A stretch of 62,148 nt of DNA from Flavobacterium sp. I-STPP5a (lineage in GTDB: Bacteria; Bacteroidota; Bacteroidia; Flavobacteriales; Flavobacteriaceae), in contig NZ_VHLM01000011.1 in NCBI RefSeq assembly GCF_009764685.1, forward strand, positions 1 to 62,148, read 5' to 3'. Numbering within the stretch: the stretch's first letter is position 1; the number at the start of each line of letters is the position of its first letter. Positions 44,511 to 53,473 of the stretch are shown here, one piece after another. The notes under the pieces were generated by a model. That model saw only the letters and a program-made list of their open reading frames with translations, searched no databases and was not told the origin of the DNA. A program made the translations under genes and the position numbers.

Positions 44511-46886
44511 TTGAAAAACAAACTAATAGCGTTTCTGCAACGCATCATCAATGGGATAAAAACAAATAAAATTAAATCATCAATTGCCTTTTTGCTGTTG
44601 GTGGTTTATTATTTTTCGTTGCCACGAACTTTGTTTCAAGAACCTTATTCAACAGTGATTGAAAGTAAAGAAGGCGAATTGCTTGGCGCCAAAATTGCTC
44701 TCGATGGGCAATGGCGGTTTCCTGCACAAGACAGCGTTCCCGATAAATTCAAGAAGTGTATCGTTTATTTTGAAGACGAATATTTCTATAAACACCCTGG
44801 ATTCAATCCAGTGGCGATGGTCAATGCGGTTCAGCAAAACAGGAAGGCAGGTAGAGTCGTTCGTGGAGGAAGTACGCTGACGCAACAAGTCATTCGCTTG
44901 TCCAGAAACGGAAAAGGGCGAACCTATTTCGAGAAAATAATCGAACTTATTCTCGCCACCCGGTTAGAAATGGGTTATTCTAAAAACGAAATTTTGGAAC
45001 TGTATGCTGCACACGCTCCTTTTGGCGGGAATGTTGTGGGTCTCGAAATGGCTTCATGGCGGTATTTTGGCGTGCAGTCCCATCAATTGTCTTGGGCTGA
45101 GAGTGCTACTTTAGCGGTTTTACCGAATGCGCCCAGTTTAATTTATCCAGGAAAGAATCAACTTAAATTATTGAGCAAGCGTAACCGACTTTTGTTGAAA
45201 TTAAACCAAGAAGGAGTCATTGATCAACAGACTTACGAACTTTCTATAGACGAACCTTTGCCTCAAAAGCCTTATAATTTGCCACAAATTGCACCTCATT
45301 TATTGCAACGTGTTGCCAAGAATCAAGATGGAACTCGGGTGAAAACAACTATAGAAATTGGGTTGCAAAACAGAGTCAATCAAATTGCAAAGTATTATTA
45401 CAATCAGTATAGGCAAAATGAAGTGCATAATTTGGCTATTTTAGTTATTGATGTGTCGAATAGAAAAGTGATGAGCTACGTGGGTAACTCGCCTACGGAT
45501 GGGAATCATCAAAAAGATGTCGATATTATTGATGCGCCAAGAAGTACAGGAAGTATTCTGAAACCGCTTTTATACGCTGGTATGCTCGACGATGGCGAGT
45601 TGTTACCCAATACGTTAGTGGCGGATATCCCAACTCAGATTGCAGGTTATACGCCTCAGAATTTTAACCTCACATTTGATGGAGCGGTTCCAGCGCATCG
45701 GGCATTGGCGCGATCGTTGAACATTCCTTCTGTATTGATGTTACAGGATTTTGGAGTGAATAAATTTTACGAAGAATTGCAGCGATTCAAATTACGAGAT
45801 ATTTCAAAACCACCAGATCATTATGGCTTATCACTTATTTTGGGTGGTGCCGAAAGTAATTTATGGGATTTGTGCCGAACTTACGCCGGTTTGTCTTCGA
45901 CCTTAAATTATTTCAATAAAAATCAAGGAAACTACAGATCAAATGAATTTGCAGAACTGAATTACGATGATGATTTTCAAGTTGATTTTGGTGATGAAAC
46001 CAAACAAAAGAACATCTTGGGTGCAGGATCAATTTGGCTCACGTATAACGCAATGGAACAAGTCAATCGCCCCGAAGGAGATGAAGCTTGGAAATTTTAT
46101 GACAGTTCACTCAAGATTGCTTGGAAAACGGGAACAAGTTTTGGGAATCGGGATGCTTGGGCAATAGGCACCAATTCAAGATACGTTGTGGGTGTGTGGG
46201 TTGGTAATGCAACAGGCGAGGGAAGACCAACCTTGACGGGAGTTACTAGTGCAGCGCCCATTTTATTTGATGTTTTTAATTTATTGCCAAGACAGAGATG
46301 GTTTGATACGCCAATTAAGGATTTAGAAGAAGTTGAGGTGTGTAGTTTGAGTGGTCATTTGGCCAAAGACGGTTGTCCGAAAATAAAACAACTGGTTCCG
46401 AAGAAAGGAAAAAACACTTCGATTTGTCCGTATCACAAAACGGTGCATTTGGATAAATCACTTCAATTTCAAGTCAACAGCAGTTGCGAAAACATTGAAA
46501 ATATAGTCACTAAGAACTGGTTCATTTTGCCACCCGTAATGGCTTGGTATTACAAAAGTCAGCATATTGAATATTTGCCATTGCCACCGTTCAGAAGTGA
46601 TTGTATGGGAACACAAACGGCTACAATGGATTTTATTTATCCGAAAACAAATAGCAAAATCTATCTTACTAAGAATTTCAATAGCGAAGTTCAGCCTGTG
46701 ATTTTAAAAGTAGCGCATTCGCAAAGAGATAGTAAACTTTTTTGGTATGTTGACCAAGTGTTTAAAGGCAGTACTAAAACCTTTCATAAAATGCCTATTT
46801 CGGCAACAACAGGATTTCATTACATTACTGTGGTGGATGAATTTGGAAACGAAATTCGAAGAAAAATTGAGATTGTAAAAGAGTAA
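44511..46886 (+). CDS. pbpC: Penicillin-binding protein 1C
   Basis: The 791-residue bifunctional enzyme starts at a TTG. An N-terminal anchor (about 22-40) is followed by a GT51 glycosyltransferase (about 55-220) with catalytic Glu in YFEDEYFYKHPG and RGGSTLTQQVIRL. The transpeptidase (about 280-600) has active Ser in RSTGSILKPLLYAG (SxxK) and KTGTSFGNRDAWAIG. The C-terminal region has a PBP1C (BiPBP_C) tail with paired Cys. It polymerises peptidoglycan; with the upstream alpha-2-macroglobulin it is thought to form a defence and repair module. Confidence 0.92.
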   Translation: MKNKLIAFLQRIINGIKTNKIKSSIAFLLLVVYYFSLPRTLFQEPYSTVIESKEGELLGAKIALDGQWRFPAQDSVPDKFKKCIVYFEDEYFYKHPGFNPVAMVNAVQQNRKAGRVVRGGSTLTQQVIRLSRNGKGRTYFEKIIELILATRLEMGYSKNEILELYAAHAPFGGNVVGLEMASWRYFGVQSHQLSWAESATLAVLPNAPSLIYPGKNQLKLLSKRNRLLLKLNQEGVIDQQTYELSIDEPLPQKPYNLPQIAPHLLQRVAKNQDGTRVKTTIEIGLQNRVNQIAKYYYNQYRQNEVHNLAILVIDVSNRKVMSYVGNSPTDGNHQKDVDIIDAPRSTGSILKPLLYAGMLDDGELLPNTLVADIPTQIAGYTPQNFNLTFDGAVPAHRALARSLNIPSVLMLQDFGVNKFYEELQRFKLRDISKPPDHYGLSLILGGAESNLWDLCRTYAGLSSTLNYFNKNQGNYRSNEFAELNYDDDFQVDFGDETKQKNILGAGSIWLTYNAMEQVNRPEGDEAWKFYDSSLKIAWKTGTSFGNRDAWAIGTNSRYVVGVWVGNATGEGRPTLTGVTSAAPILFDVFNLLPRQRWFDTPIKDLEEVEVCSLSGHLAKDGCPKIKQLVPKKGKNTSICPYHKTVHLDKSLQFQVNSSCENIENIVTKNWFILPPVMAWYYKSQHIEYLPLPPFRSDCMGTQTATMDFIYPKTNSKIYLTKNFNSEVQPVILKVAHSQRDSKLFWYVDQVFKGSTKTFHKMPISATTGFHYITVVDEFGNEIRRKIEIVKE

Positions 46887-46901
46887 GTTTATAATTAAAA
46901 A

Positions 46902-48437
46902 TTATTCTCCAGTATAATCCTCAAGTAAATAAACCAGCATATTTCGTGTTGGTTTTTTATTTCTAAATTGTTTGATAACAATAGGAGCATTGATTTTTTT
47001 AAAACTCTTTTGATAAAGCTCTTTTGGGTCGCTAAAACTATTTGAAACGGTTATGAAATAAGCATCATCTCCAGTTTTAAGCTGTTCTCTATAGGTGTTC
47101 AACCAAGCGTAAGTATGAATGTCTTCCAGTTTTCCTAAAGCAATAAAATCTAAACCCAGAGGTTGTGCAATATAATTGTCAATGTGTGCTCCCGGAAACC
47201 ATTTATTGTTTAGAATGAAATTAGTTTTTGTTAAACCTGATTGTAGATCTTTATCGCGAACTTTTTTAAATTCAGTTTTGAAGAAGTTCCAATCATACAT
47301 ATCCAGTGTAAAGTCTTTTTTTCCTAAGGATATTTCATCTTTGCTGCCAATTGTTCCAGGATAAAAATTGATGATTAGAATTCCTGCTACCGCAATTACA
47401 GAAATCAATATACAAGAGGAATAAACTGATTTTCTCCAAATTGGGAATGTAATTTTACTTTTTTCTATTTCATCTGAAATATAACACGAAGCAAGTATCA
47501 ACAGCGTTACAAAAGCGGGGCCAGACCAATGCGGTAGGGTGTCTCTGAAGAATGAGAGGATAAGTAATATTGTAATTAAAGGCAAACTCAAGAAAAGAAG
47601 CAGTCTCTTTATGGATTTTTCAACATCAATTTTGTTTTTCCAAACGGCAATTAAAGAAATAAGCATCAAAAAATAATTGATAGGATTGTTGTAAAAAAAT
47701 CCTCCGAAAAACTCTCTGAAAAAGCTAGAAGGGTTAATTCCTCTGCTGATTGTGACTCTTTGACTGTGATAGGTATACGTAATAAAATGGTTCTCGACGT
47801 TCCAAATTAAGATTGGTAAAATCAGTAGTAAAGTGATTAGAAATGCTAAATAAAGATAACCTTTCTTAAGTAAATCTCTTTTATAACTTAAAATATACAA
47901 TCCAAAACCTCCCCATAAAAAAACACCATGAATTTTGCTCATAATGCATAATCCGCTAAACAAACCGAATAAAATAAGAGAATAATTTAGTTTTTTTTGA
48001 TTGGCTTGCCCTGAAACAATTTGAATTAGAAAGTAAACATTAATCAGCCAAAAAAACAATTGAGGCGAATCCGGAAGAATAAAAACACCAGCAATTATAC
48101 TAGAATATAAAGAACCAGTATATAATAAAGAGGATATTATACCGGCCTTTTTATTTTTGATTCCTTTGCAGATATCATAAATTAGGTAAGTGTTAATAGC
48201 TCCGAGAGCGATTGCTCCTAGGCGAACAAATAGCTCATTGGTGAAATGGAGATTGAAAGTAGTTAGACGGATCAATAAAGCAACCATCGGTGGATGATCA
48301 AAATAGTTCCATTGCAGGTGCTGGGCGTACGTGAGGTAATACACTTCGTCATTGCCTAAACCAATTGACATTGCAATAATACACCTAACAAGTGTCGCAA
48401 TAGTTATAATTAAAATTAATTGTTGGTTTTCTTTCAT
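46902..48437 (-). CDS. GT39/ArnT-like membrane glycosyltransferase
   Basis: The 511-residue protein has about 11 transmembrane helices. The first extracytoplasmic loop has the acidic pair of GT-C enzymes (GLGNDEVYYLTYAQHL, Asp/Glu near 29-30), followed by the helical core and a C-terminal soluble domain (about 375-511). It probably transfers a sugar from a polyprenyl-phosphate donor to a lipid or protein outside the inner membrane. It is the last gene of a PAP2-GtrA-GT39 operon; its ATG overlaps the gtrA stop (TAATG). Confidence 0.8.
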   Translation of the reverse strand: MKENQQLILIITIATLVRCIIAMSIGLGNDEVYYLTYAQHLQWNYFDHPPMVALLIRLTTFNLHFTNELFVRLGAIALGAINTYLIYDICKGIKNKKAGIISSLLYTGSLYSSIIAGVFILPDSPQLFFWLINVYFLIQIVSGQANQKKLNYSLILFGLFSGLCIMSKIHGVFLWGGFGLYILSYKRDLLKKGYLYLAFLITLLLILPILIWNVENHFITYTYHSQRVTISRGINPSSFFREFFGGFFYNNPINYFLMLISLIAVWKNKIDVEKSIKRLLLFLSLPLITILLILSFFRDTLPHWSGPAFVTLLILASCYISDEIEKSKITFPIWRKSVYSSCILISVIAVAGILIINFYPGTIGSKDEISLGKKDFTLDMYDWNFFKTEFKKVRDKDLQSGLTKTNFILNNKWFPGAHIDNYIAQPLGLDFIALGKLEDIHTYAWLNTYREQLKTGDDAYFITVSNSFSDPKELYQKSFKKINAPIVIKQFRNKKPTRNMLVYLLEDYTGE

Positions 48438-48814
48438 TATAATTTAAATGTATACAGTGAGTTAGCTGTGAAATTCCAAATAAAAACAATAACAGTGACC
48501 ATGACTTTGCAAACGTAAAAATTGATTTTGGTGTTCTTTTGAAGTAAATAAAGGAATGAAGTGTTTAATAAAAAACCTATAATTGAAATAATCAAAAAGC
48601 TTAGAAATTGAGTTGCTACGTGATTATCATTGTTCTGAAAAGTAAAATATTTATTCAAAAAGTAGTTGTTTACAACACCAAATAAGAATCCAAATGAATT
48701 GGAAAGATATTTATTGAACAATAATTTTTCTTTACAAATCCACGTTATAGCGAAATCAATTACTAAACCAGAAAAGCCAACCAACCCAAATTTGAAAAAT
48801 TTAATAAGATCCAT
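48437..48814 (-). CDS. GtrA-family membrane protein
   Basis: The 125-residue protein has four transmembrane helices and GtrA features (FFKFGLVGFSGLVIDFAITW, NSFGFLFGVVNNYFLNKYFTF). GtrA proteins are proposed to flip polyprenyl-linked glucose or galactose across the inner membrane. No GtrB synthase is adjacent, so the lipid-linked sugar must be made elsewhere. It overlaps the PAP2 gene by 14 bp and the GT39 gene by one base, so the three are translationally coupled. Confidence 0.82.
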   Translation of the reverse strand: MDLIKFFKFGLVGFSGLVIDFAITWICKEKLLFNKYLSNSFGFLFGVVNNYFLNKYFTFQNNDNHVATQFLSFLIISIIGFLLNTSFLYLLQKNTKINFYVCKVMVTVIVFIWNFTANSLYTFKL

Positions 48815-49511
48815 TTATGTTTGGTTTATGTTGTGTTTTAGAATTATGAATCGCTATTTGAAATTGTTTTACAATTTTTTTGATTTTGAATCTTTTTTTC
48901 TTGAACCATAAAACACTTAAAGTTCCTGATAAGACTCCTATTAGTGCTCCAGCCAAAACATCAATTAGAAAATGATGAGCCAAATAAATTCGGGAATAGC
49001 CTATAGCTACTGCAAAGAGAAAGCAAAGAGTCCAGACATGTCTTTTTTTGAAATAACTAGTAAGAACAGTAACCATCGCAAAGGCTGAGGCAGTATGTCC
49101 GGAAGGGAAACTACGAAAACCTATTCTGCAATTTGAAAAAGTGTCTAGGTAATAAGCATAATGAAGGGATTCAAAATAAACACTAGGCCTTGGAGACGTT
49201 ACAAATTGCTTTATTACTTGTGACAAAAGTCCAGAACTTAAATAGCTAATTAATAAAACAACACCTAAATCTCTGTGTTTTTTGAAAGAAATCATTATAA
49301 TAGTAAACACTATTATAATAAAAAGACCATCTCCGCAAAACGTAATATTTTGAAAAATTATAGTTAGTAAAGACGTATGGAATCCATTCATAATTATGAA
49401 AGTATCGGCCTTTGAGTAAAAAATTAAAAAAAACATACAAGCTATAGTCAATGCTAAACAGCTGATATAGAAAAAGCTGTTTTTGTTTATTATTTTTAAA
49501 AGTGTTTTCAT
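48801..49511 (-). CDS. PAP2-family membrane phosphatase
   Basis: The 236-residue protein has about six helices and all three PAP2 motifs: KQFVTSPRPS (K-x6-RP), SFPSGHTASAF (PSGH) and SRIYLAHHFLIDVLAG (SR-x5-H-x3-D). It should dephosphorylate a lipid pyrophosphate such as undecaprenyl pyrophosphate, or remove a lipid A phosphate, on the outer face of the inner membrane. First gene of the PAP2-GtrA-GT39 operon, it could recycle the polyprenyl carrier used by the glycosyltransferase. A basic C-terminal tail (KKKRFKIKKIVKQF) is cytosolic. Confidence 0.85.
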   Translation of the reverse strand: MKTLLKIINKNSFFYISCLALTIACMFFLIFYSKADTFIIMNGFHTSLLTIIFQNITFCGDGLFIIIVFTIIMISFKKHRDLGVVLLISYLSSGLLSQVIKQFVTSPRPSVYFESLHYAYYLDTFSNCRIGFRSFPSGHTASAFAMVTVLTSYFKKRHVWTLCFLFAVAIGYSRIYLAHHFLIDVLAGALIGVLSGTLSVLWFKKKRFKIKKIVKQFQIAIHNSKTQHKPNINGSY

Positions 49512-49640
49512 CCTTAAGTAATTAGTAGTAGTAAAAATAAACTCTTACTGTTTTTACTTATTGAAAATCAGATTATTAAAATTCGATGAAATCGTAAATA
49601 TAATGTTATGAAGAAGATGGTCTAAGTTGACAGATATTTT

Positions 49641-49960
49641 AGCCCAGATAGCAGCGGCATCTCCCGATTTTAAAAAACAAGGCCTTTTTCGGAAGGCACT
49701 GAAAAAGTCCCTATTTTCAAAAATCATTAAAAAAAGTGATTAAATAAGGCTTTGATTTTATTTAATCGTCTTTTTTTAGTCAAATTTAATCTTCTTAGAT
49801 TACAAGGGGTTTGTAATAACTAAAAGGAGCGAAACCATTGTGTTTTCGCTCCTTTTTAGTTATTTTCATTTTCCTTATTCGAGGGACTTTTTCAGTGCCC
49901 TCCTTTTTCGGCCGTAGTTTTTTTGATCGGGAATATAGCGGATAGCTGGAAGTAGCTCCT
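49641..49960 (+). repeat. Interspersed hairpin repeat R4, interrupted by a MITE
   Basis: Ends AGCCCAGATAGCAGCGGCAT and AGCGGATAGCTGGAAGTAGC flank long arms: CCCGATTTTAAAAAACAAGGCC pairs imperfectly with GGCC...GTTTTTTTGATCGGG. MITE M2 occupies the loop. The stretch 49512-49640 before it holds only the PAP2 upstream region. Confidence 0.7.
49693..49902 (-). mobile_element. MITE copy M2 (about 210 bp, inverted)
   Basis: Read on the minus strand it is identical to M1 except for boundary bases. It is flanked by CTTTTTCGG (49684-49692 and 49903-49911), with one base of uncertainty in the boundary. It is inserted into the loop of repeat R4, giving a nested structure. Confidence 0.85.
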
Positions 49961-49970
49961 AAAAAAAGAG

Positions 49971-50005
49971 AAAAAAAAAACTCCCCAATTTCTTGAGGAG
50001 TTTGT
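49971..50005 (-). terminator. Terminator of rng
   Basis: On the minus strand the stem AAACTCC(TC)...GGGAGTTT is followed by at least ten T residues, directly after the stop at 50008. Confidence 0.85.
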
Positions 50006-50007
50006 TT

Positions 50008-51552
50008 TTATTCTATGACAGCATTTTCTTTTTTGTCATAAAAGTGATATTCTAGGTACGTGTAAGCATCACGAGGTATAATTTTCACCCATTTTTTGTG
50101 CTCAAGAAACCATCTTGAACGCAATGATGGAAAACCTTTGGTAAGGTATGCGGCCACAAACGGGTGTACGTTAAGCACTACTTGATTGTGGTTTTTTAAT
50201 ACTCTTTCTAGATCAAAAGCTATTTTATCAATGATTTGGATTGGCGCTTCAATTTCGCCTTCTACATTGTTTGGATCTTCTTCTCTGGTTTTAATATTAA
50301 CTTCTGGTCTTACTCTTTGGCGTGTAATTTGAACTAATCCAAATTTGCTAGGAGGTAAGATTTTGTGTTTGGCTTTATCATCGCTCATTTCTTCTTTTAA
50401 GAAATCGAACAACACTTTGCGATTTTCAGGATTAGACATATCGATAAAATCAACTACAATGATACCGCCCATATCTCGTAGACGCAATTGTCTAGCGATT
50501 TCGGCAGCAGCAATCATGTTGACTTCCATGGCAGTATCTTCTTGGTTGGTGGCTTTATTAGAACGGTTTCCGCTGTTTACGTCTATAACGTGCAACGCTT
50601 CGGTGTGTTCTATAATTAGGTAAGCTCCTTTACTCATGGAAACTGTTTTCCCAAATGAAGTCTTGATTTGTCGCTCTATGTTGTATTTCTCAAAAATAGG
50701 TGTGTCTTTTGATTGATAGAACTTTACAATTGATTGTTTGGATGGTGCAATTTCTTGCAAGTAATCCTTTGTTTGGTTGTACAACTCTTCATCATCTATT
50801 TGAATACCGCTAAAGGTATCATTAAACACGTCTCGAAGTATTGATGAAGCTCTGTTGAGTTCTCCAAGTACTTTTGACGGATGATGAGCAGTTGGTAATT
50901 TTTTACACATTGCAGTCCATCTGCTAAGCAGGTTCTGCAAATCTTTTTCTAATTCTACTGTGCTTTTGCCTTCGGCTACTGTGCGAACAATAACACCAAA
51001 TCCTTTTGGTTTGATGGATTGTACTAATCGTTTCAAGCGTTCCTTTTCTTTTTTGTCTTCTATTTTTTGTGAAATAGAAACGCGGTCAGAAAACGGAACC
51101 AAAACTATAAATCTTCCTGCAAGAGAGAGCTCAGCGCTAATTCTTGGTCCTTTGGTTGATATAGGTTCTTTGACGACTTGTACTAAAACAGATTGATTGG
51201 CATTCAAAACATCAGTAATGGTGCCATCTTTGTCTATTTCTTTTTCAAACTGAAAGTTTTTTAGGGAGAAATCTTTTATTTTACCTGCGCTTACAAGTTT
51301 TATGAATTTCAGTTGAGAAGATAGGTTAGGGCCTAAGTCGTGATAATGTAAAAAGGCATCTTTTTCAAAGCCTACATTTACAAAAGCAGCATTTAGTCCG
51401 GCAACTGGTTTCCTGATTTTGGCAATAAAAATATCACCTACTTGGAAGTTACTTTTTTCTTCTTCTTTATGTAATTCAATTAGTTTTCCATCTTTTAATA
51501 AGGCAAAATCTACGGCTTCAGAACTAGATCTAATGATTAATTCTTTATTCAT
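50008..51552 (-). CDS. rng: Ribonuclease E/G-family endoribonuclease
   Basis: The 514-residue RNase has an S1-like RNA-binding domain split at the start (about 35-125, KIRKPVAGLNAAFVNVGFEKDAFLHYHDLG). The catalytic Asp residues sit in VIDVNSGNRSN and IIVVDFIDMSN. No long C-terminal degradosome scaffold is present, so it is RNase G-like in size. The Zn-link CPxC motif of E. coli RNase E is not seen; KHKILPPSKFGLVQITRQR occupies the matching region. It processes rRNA precursors and decays mRNA. It is transcribed away from HU after a 269-bp leader region. Confidence 0.9.
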   Translation of the reverse strand: MNKELIIRSSSEAVDFALLKDGKLIELHKEEEKSNFQVGDIFIAKIRKPVAGLNAAFVNVGFEKDAFLHYHDLGPNLSSQLKFIKLVSAGKIKDFSLKNFQFEKEIDKDGTITDVLNANQSVLVQVVKEPISTKGPRISAELSLAGRFIVLVPFSDRVSISQKIEDKKEKERLKRLVQSIKPKGFGVIVRTVAEGKSTVELEKDLQNLLSRWTAMCKKLPTAHHPSKVLGELNRASSILRDVFNDTFSGIQIDDEELYNQTKDYLQEIAPSKQSIVKFYQSKDTPIFEKYNIERQIKTSFGKTVSMSKGAYLIIEHTEALHVIDVNSGNRSNKATNQEDTAMEVNMIAAAEIARQLRLRDMGGIIVVDFIDMSNPENRKVLFDFLKEEMSDDKAKHKILPPSKFGLVQITRQRVRPEVNIKTREEDPNNVEGEIEAPIQIIDKIAFDLERVLKNHNQVVLNVHPFVAAYLTKGFPSLRSRWFLEHKKWVKIIPRDAYTYLEYHFYDKKENAVIE

Positions 51553-51803
51553 TTGTAAATTTTTATCCCAACAAAAAGCTTCTAGCTTTTAGCTTTTGGC
51601 TTTTAGCTTAATAAGTTGGCTAAACGCTGACGGCTAACTGCTGACGGCTAAAGTAAGGATGGATTAAACAATATTTTAACAGGTATTGTACCCGGAGAAA
51701 AGAAAATTAGTCGAGAAAAGATTAAAGAATATAAACTTTTTGAGTTTATATTCTTTTTTCTTTACTCTTTCATCTTTTTTCAATTTCAATGAACGTTTAA
51801 AAA
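51553..51803 (-). other. rng upstream region with a hairpin and short repeats
   Basis: Close to the rng start are short repeats (GCTTTTAGCTTTTGGC; GCTGACGGCTAAC twice). At 51727-51753 a perfect 10-bp stem GAATATAAAC/GTTTATATTC lies in what may be the rng 5' leader. No gene is visible. A long structured leader would fit autoregulation by RNase cleavage, as known for E. coli rne, but this is inference. Confidence 0.4.
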
Positions 51804-51830
51804 GAAAAAAGTAGTTTAAAACTACTTTTT
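51804..51830 (-). terminator. Terminator overlapping the stop of the 30-residue basic gene
   Basis: A stem AAAAAGTAGTTT/AAACTACTTTTT begins inside the last codons (AAAAAGTAG) of the gene at 51822 and is followed by T residues on the minus strand. Confidence 0.75.
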
Positions 51831-51914
51831 CTTCTTGTGACGGTTAGCTCTCGCTCTTTTTTTACGTTTGTGCGTTGCAACCTTATGTCTCTTTCTTTTT
51901 TTACCACTTGGCAT
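51822..51914 (-). CDS. 30-residue basic protein, AURKAIP1/COX24-like (bS22-type)
   Basis: Thirty residues, 19 of them Lys, Arg or His, start MPSGKKRKRHKVATHKRKKR and end in a poly-Lys tail. The pattern matches the very short AURKAIP1/COX24-domain proteins of Bacteroidota, which resemble the small-subunit ribosomal protein bS22. It probably binds rRNA. The gene lies 27 bp downstream of the HU gene on the same strand and ends in a terminator, so HU and this gene form one transcript. It is short enough to be missed by gene finders. Confidence 0.75.
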   Translation of the reverse strand: MPSGKKRKRHKVATHKRKKRARANRHKKKK

Positions 51915-51941
51915 GTCTTGTCGATTTTATGATTAATATTA

Positions 51942-52232
51942 TTATTTTGCTTCGTTGTTTGTTTTTACCCCTTCTACAAATACTTTTGCAGGTTTGAATG
52001 CAGGAATGTTATGTGCAGGAATCTTAATGGTTGTATTTTTTGAGATATTTCTACCTGTTTTCTCAGCTCTAGTCTTCACTATAAAACTTCCAAAACCTCT
52101 TAAATATACATTGTCGCCAGTTTCTAATGAATTTTTAACTTCATTCATAAAGGTCTCTACAGTTGCTTGTACATCTCCTTTTTCAAGACCTAATTTTTCT
52201 GAAATTTTTGCTACGATATCTGCTTTCGTCAT
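51942..52232 (-). CDS. HU-family DNA-binding protein
   Basis: The 96-residue nucleoid protein begins MTKADIVAKISEKLGLEKGD and has the DNA-clamping arm GFGSFIVKTRAEKTGRNISK with the Pro-containing tip (IKIPAHNIPAFKPAKVF). It bends DNA non-specifically and dimerises; IHF-like specificity cannot be excluded. It is transcribed divergently from mutY and upstream of the 30-residue basic gene. Confidence 0.93.
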   Translation of the reverse strand: MTKADIVAKISEKLGLEKGDVQATVETFMNEVKNSLETGDNVYLRGFGSFIVKTRAEKTGRNISKNTTIKIPAHNIPAFKPAKVFVEGVKTNNEAK

Positions 52233-52365
52233 TTTCTTTCCTATTTATAATGTTGTACTATTTTTTTGAGTTTGCAAATATAGGAATTTAAAAAACAATA
52301 ATTCAAGCTAATTCATTAAATTTTAATTACATAAACTTTTACTTTTGCTAACAAATATTTAAAAC

Positions 52366-53409
52366 ATGATTTTTCATAAAACACTGATAGATTGGTATTT
52401 ACAAAACAAACGTGATTTACCATGGCGTCATACCACAAATCCTTACGAGATTTGGCTCTCTGAAATTATGTTGCAACAAACGCGTGTGGCTCAAGGAATG
52501 CCCTATTTTTTTGCTTTTACTACGGCATTTCCGACTGTTTTTGATTTGGCCGCTGCAAGTGAGGAACAAGTGTTGAAATTATGGCAAGGTTTAGGGTATT
52601 ATTCTAGAGCACGTAATTTGCACAAAACTGCCCAATACATAGCTACTGAACTGTCAGGTATATTTCCACAAAACTACAATGAGCTTTTAAAACTAAAAGG
52701 AGTAGGCACGTATACGGCTGCCGCAATTGCATCTTTTGCCTATAACGAAGCGGTTCCTGTTGTTGATGGAAATGTTTTTAGAGTGTTGGCTCGTTATTTT
52801 GATGTGGAAACGGATATTGCTCAGGCTGCAACCAAAAATGAATTTGCTGCTTTGGCTTTTGAACTGATGCCAAAGAACATTCCTGCAATTTTTAATCAAG
52901 CCATAATGGAGTTTGGTGCCTTGCAATGCGTACCTAAAAGTCCTGATTGTGGTGTTTGTGTTTTTAGCGATAGCTGCGCCGCTTTGCAGAAAAAGAAAGT
53001 CGAGCAACTGCCTGTAAAATCGAAAAAACTAAAAGTACGAAACCGATACTTTAATTACTTGGTGTTTGAGGATCTTCAAAGAAATACGTTGATTAATAAA
53101 CGAACGGATAAAGGAATTTGGCATAATTTATACGAGTTTCCCGTTTATGAAACCGATAAAGAGGAAGGTTTTGATTGTGTAAACGAACAGGTTCAGGAGG
53201 AGTATGGCAATGGGAAATCAAATCCTATTATATATGAATACAATGCTAAAAGTATCGTACACAAGTTGTCACACCAACATTTGCATATTAAATTTTGGAA
53301 AGTTAAGGTGGGAGAAACTCTAGAGAATGCAATTGATACTGAAACCTTGCGAAGTTTTCCGTTCCCAATAGTTATTCATAATTTTATCGAAAAGGAATTA
53401 AATGAATAA
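52366..53409 (+). CDS. mutY: A/G-specific adenine glycosylase
   Basis: The 347-residue repair enzyme removes adenine mispaired with 8-oxoguanine. Catalytic Glu33 (IWLSEIMLQQT) and Asp134 (VPVVDGNVFRV) are present, with the HhH motif LKLKGVGTYTAAAIA. The [4Fe-4S] loop is Cys188-x6-Cys195-x2-Cys198-x5-Cys204. The C-terminal NUDIX-like 8-oxoG recognition domain (about 225-345) includes GIWHNLYEFP. A TACTTTTG -7 box lies just upstream. It begins the mutY-TPR-ssb-gldD run. Confidence 0.94.
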   Translation: MIFHKTLIDWYLQNKRDLPWRHTTNPYEIWLSEIMLQQTRVAQGMPYFFAFTTAFPTVFDLAAASEEQVLKLWQGLGYYSRARNLHKTAQYIATELSGIFPQNYNELLKLKGVGTYTAAAIASFAYNEAVPVVDGNVFRVLARYFDVETDIAQAATKNEFAALAFELMPKNIPAIFNQAIMEFGALQCVPKSPDCGVCVFSDSCAALQKKKVEQLPVKSKKLKVRNRYFNYLVFEDLQRNTLINKRTDKGIWHNLYEFPVYETDKEEGFDCVNEQVQEEYGNGKSNPIIYEYNAKSIVHKLSHQHLHIKFWKVKVGETLENAIDTETLRSFPFPIVIHNFIEKELNE

Positions 53410-53473
53410 AGACTTTTGATTTAATCATTTGTAGTTTTTTTTTTTCTATATTTATACGTTGTAAAACTTAAAA

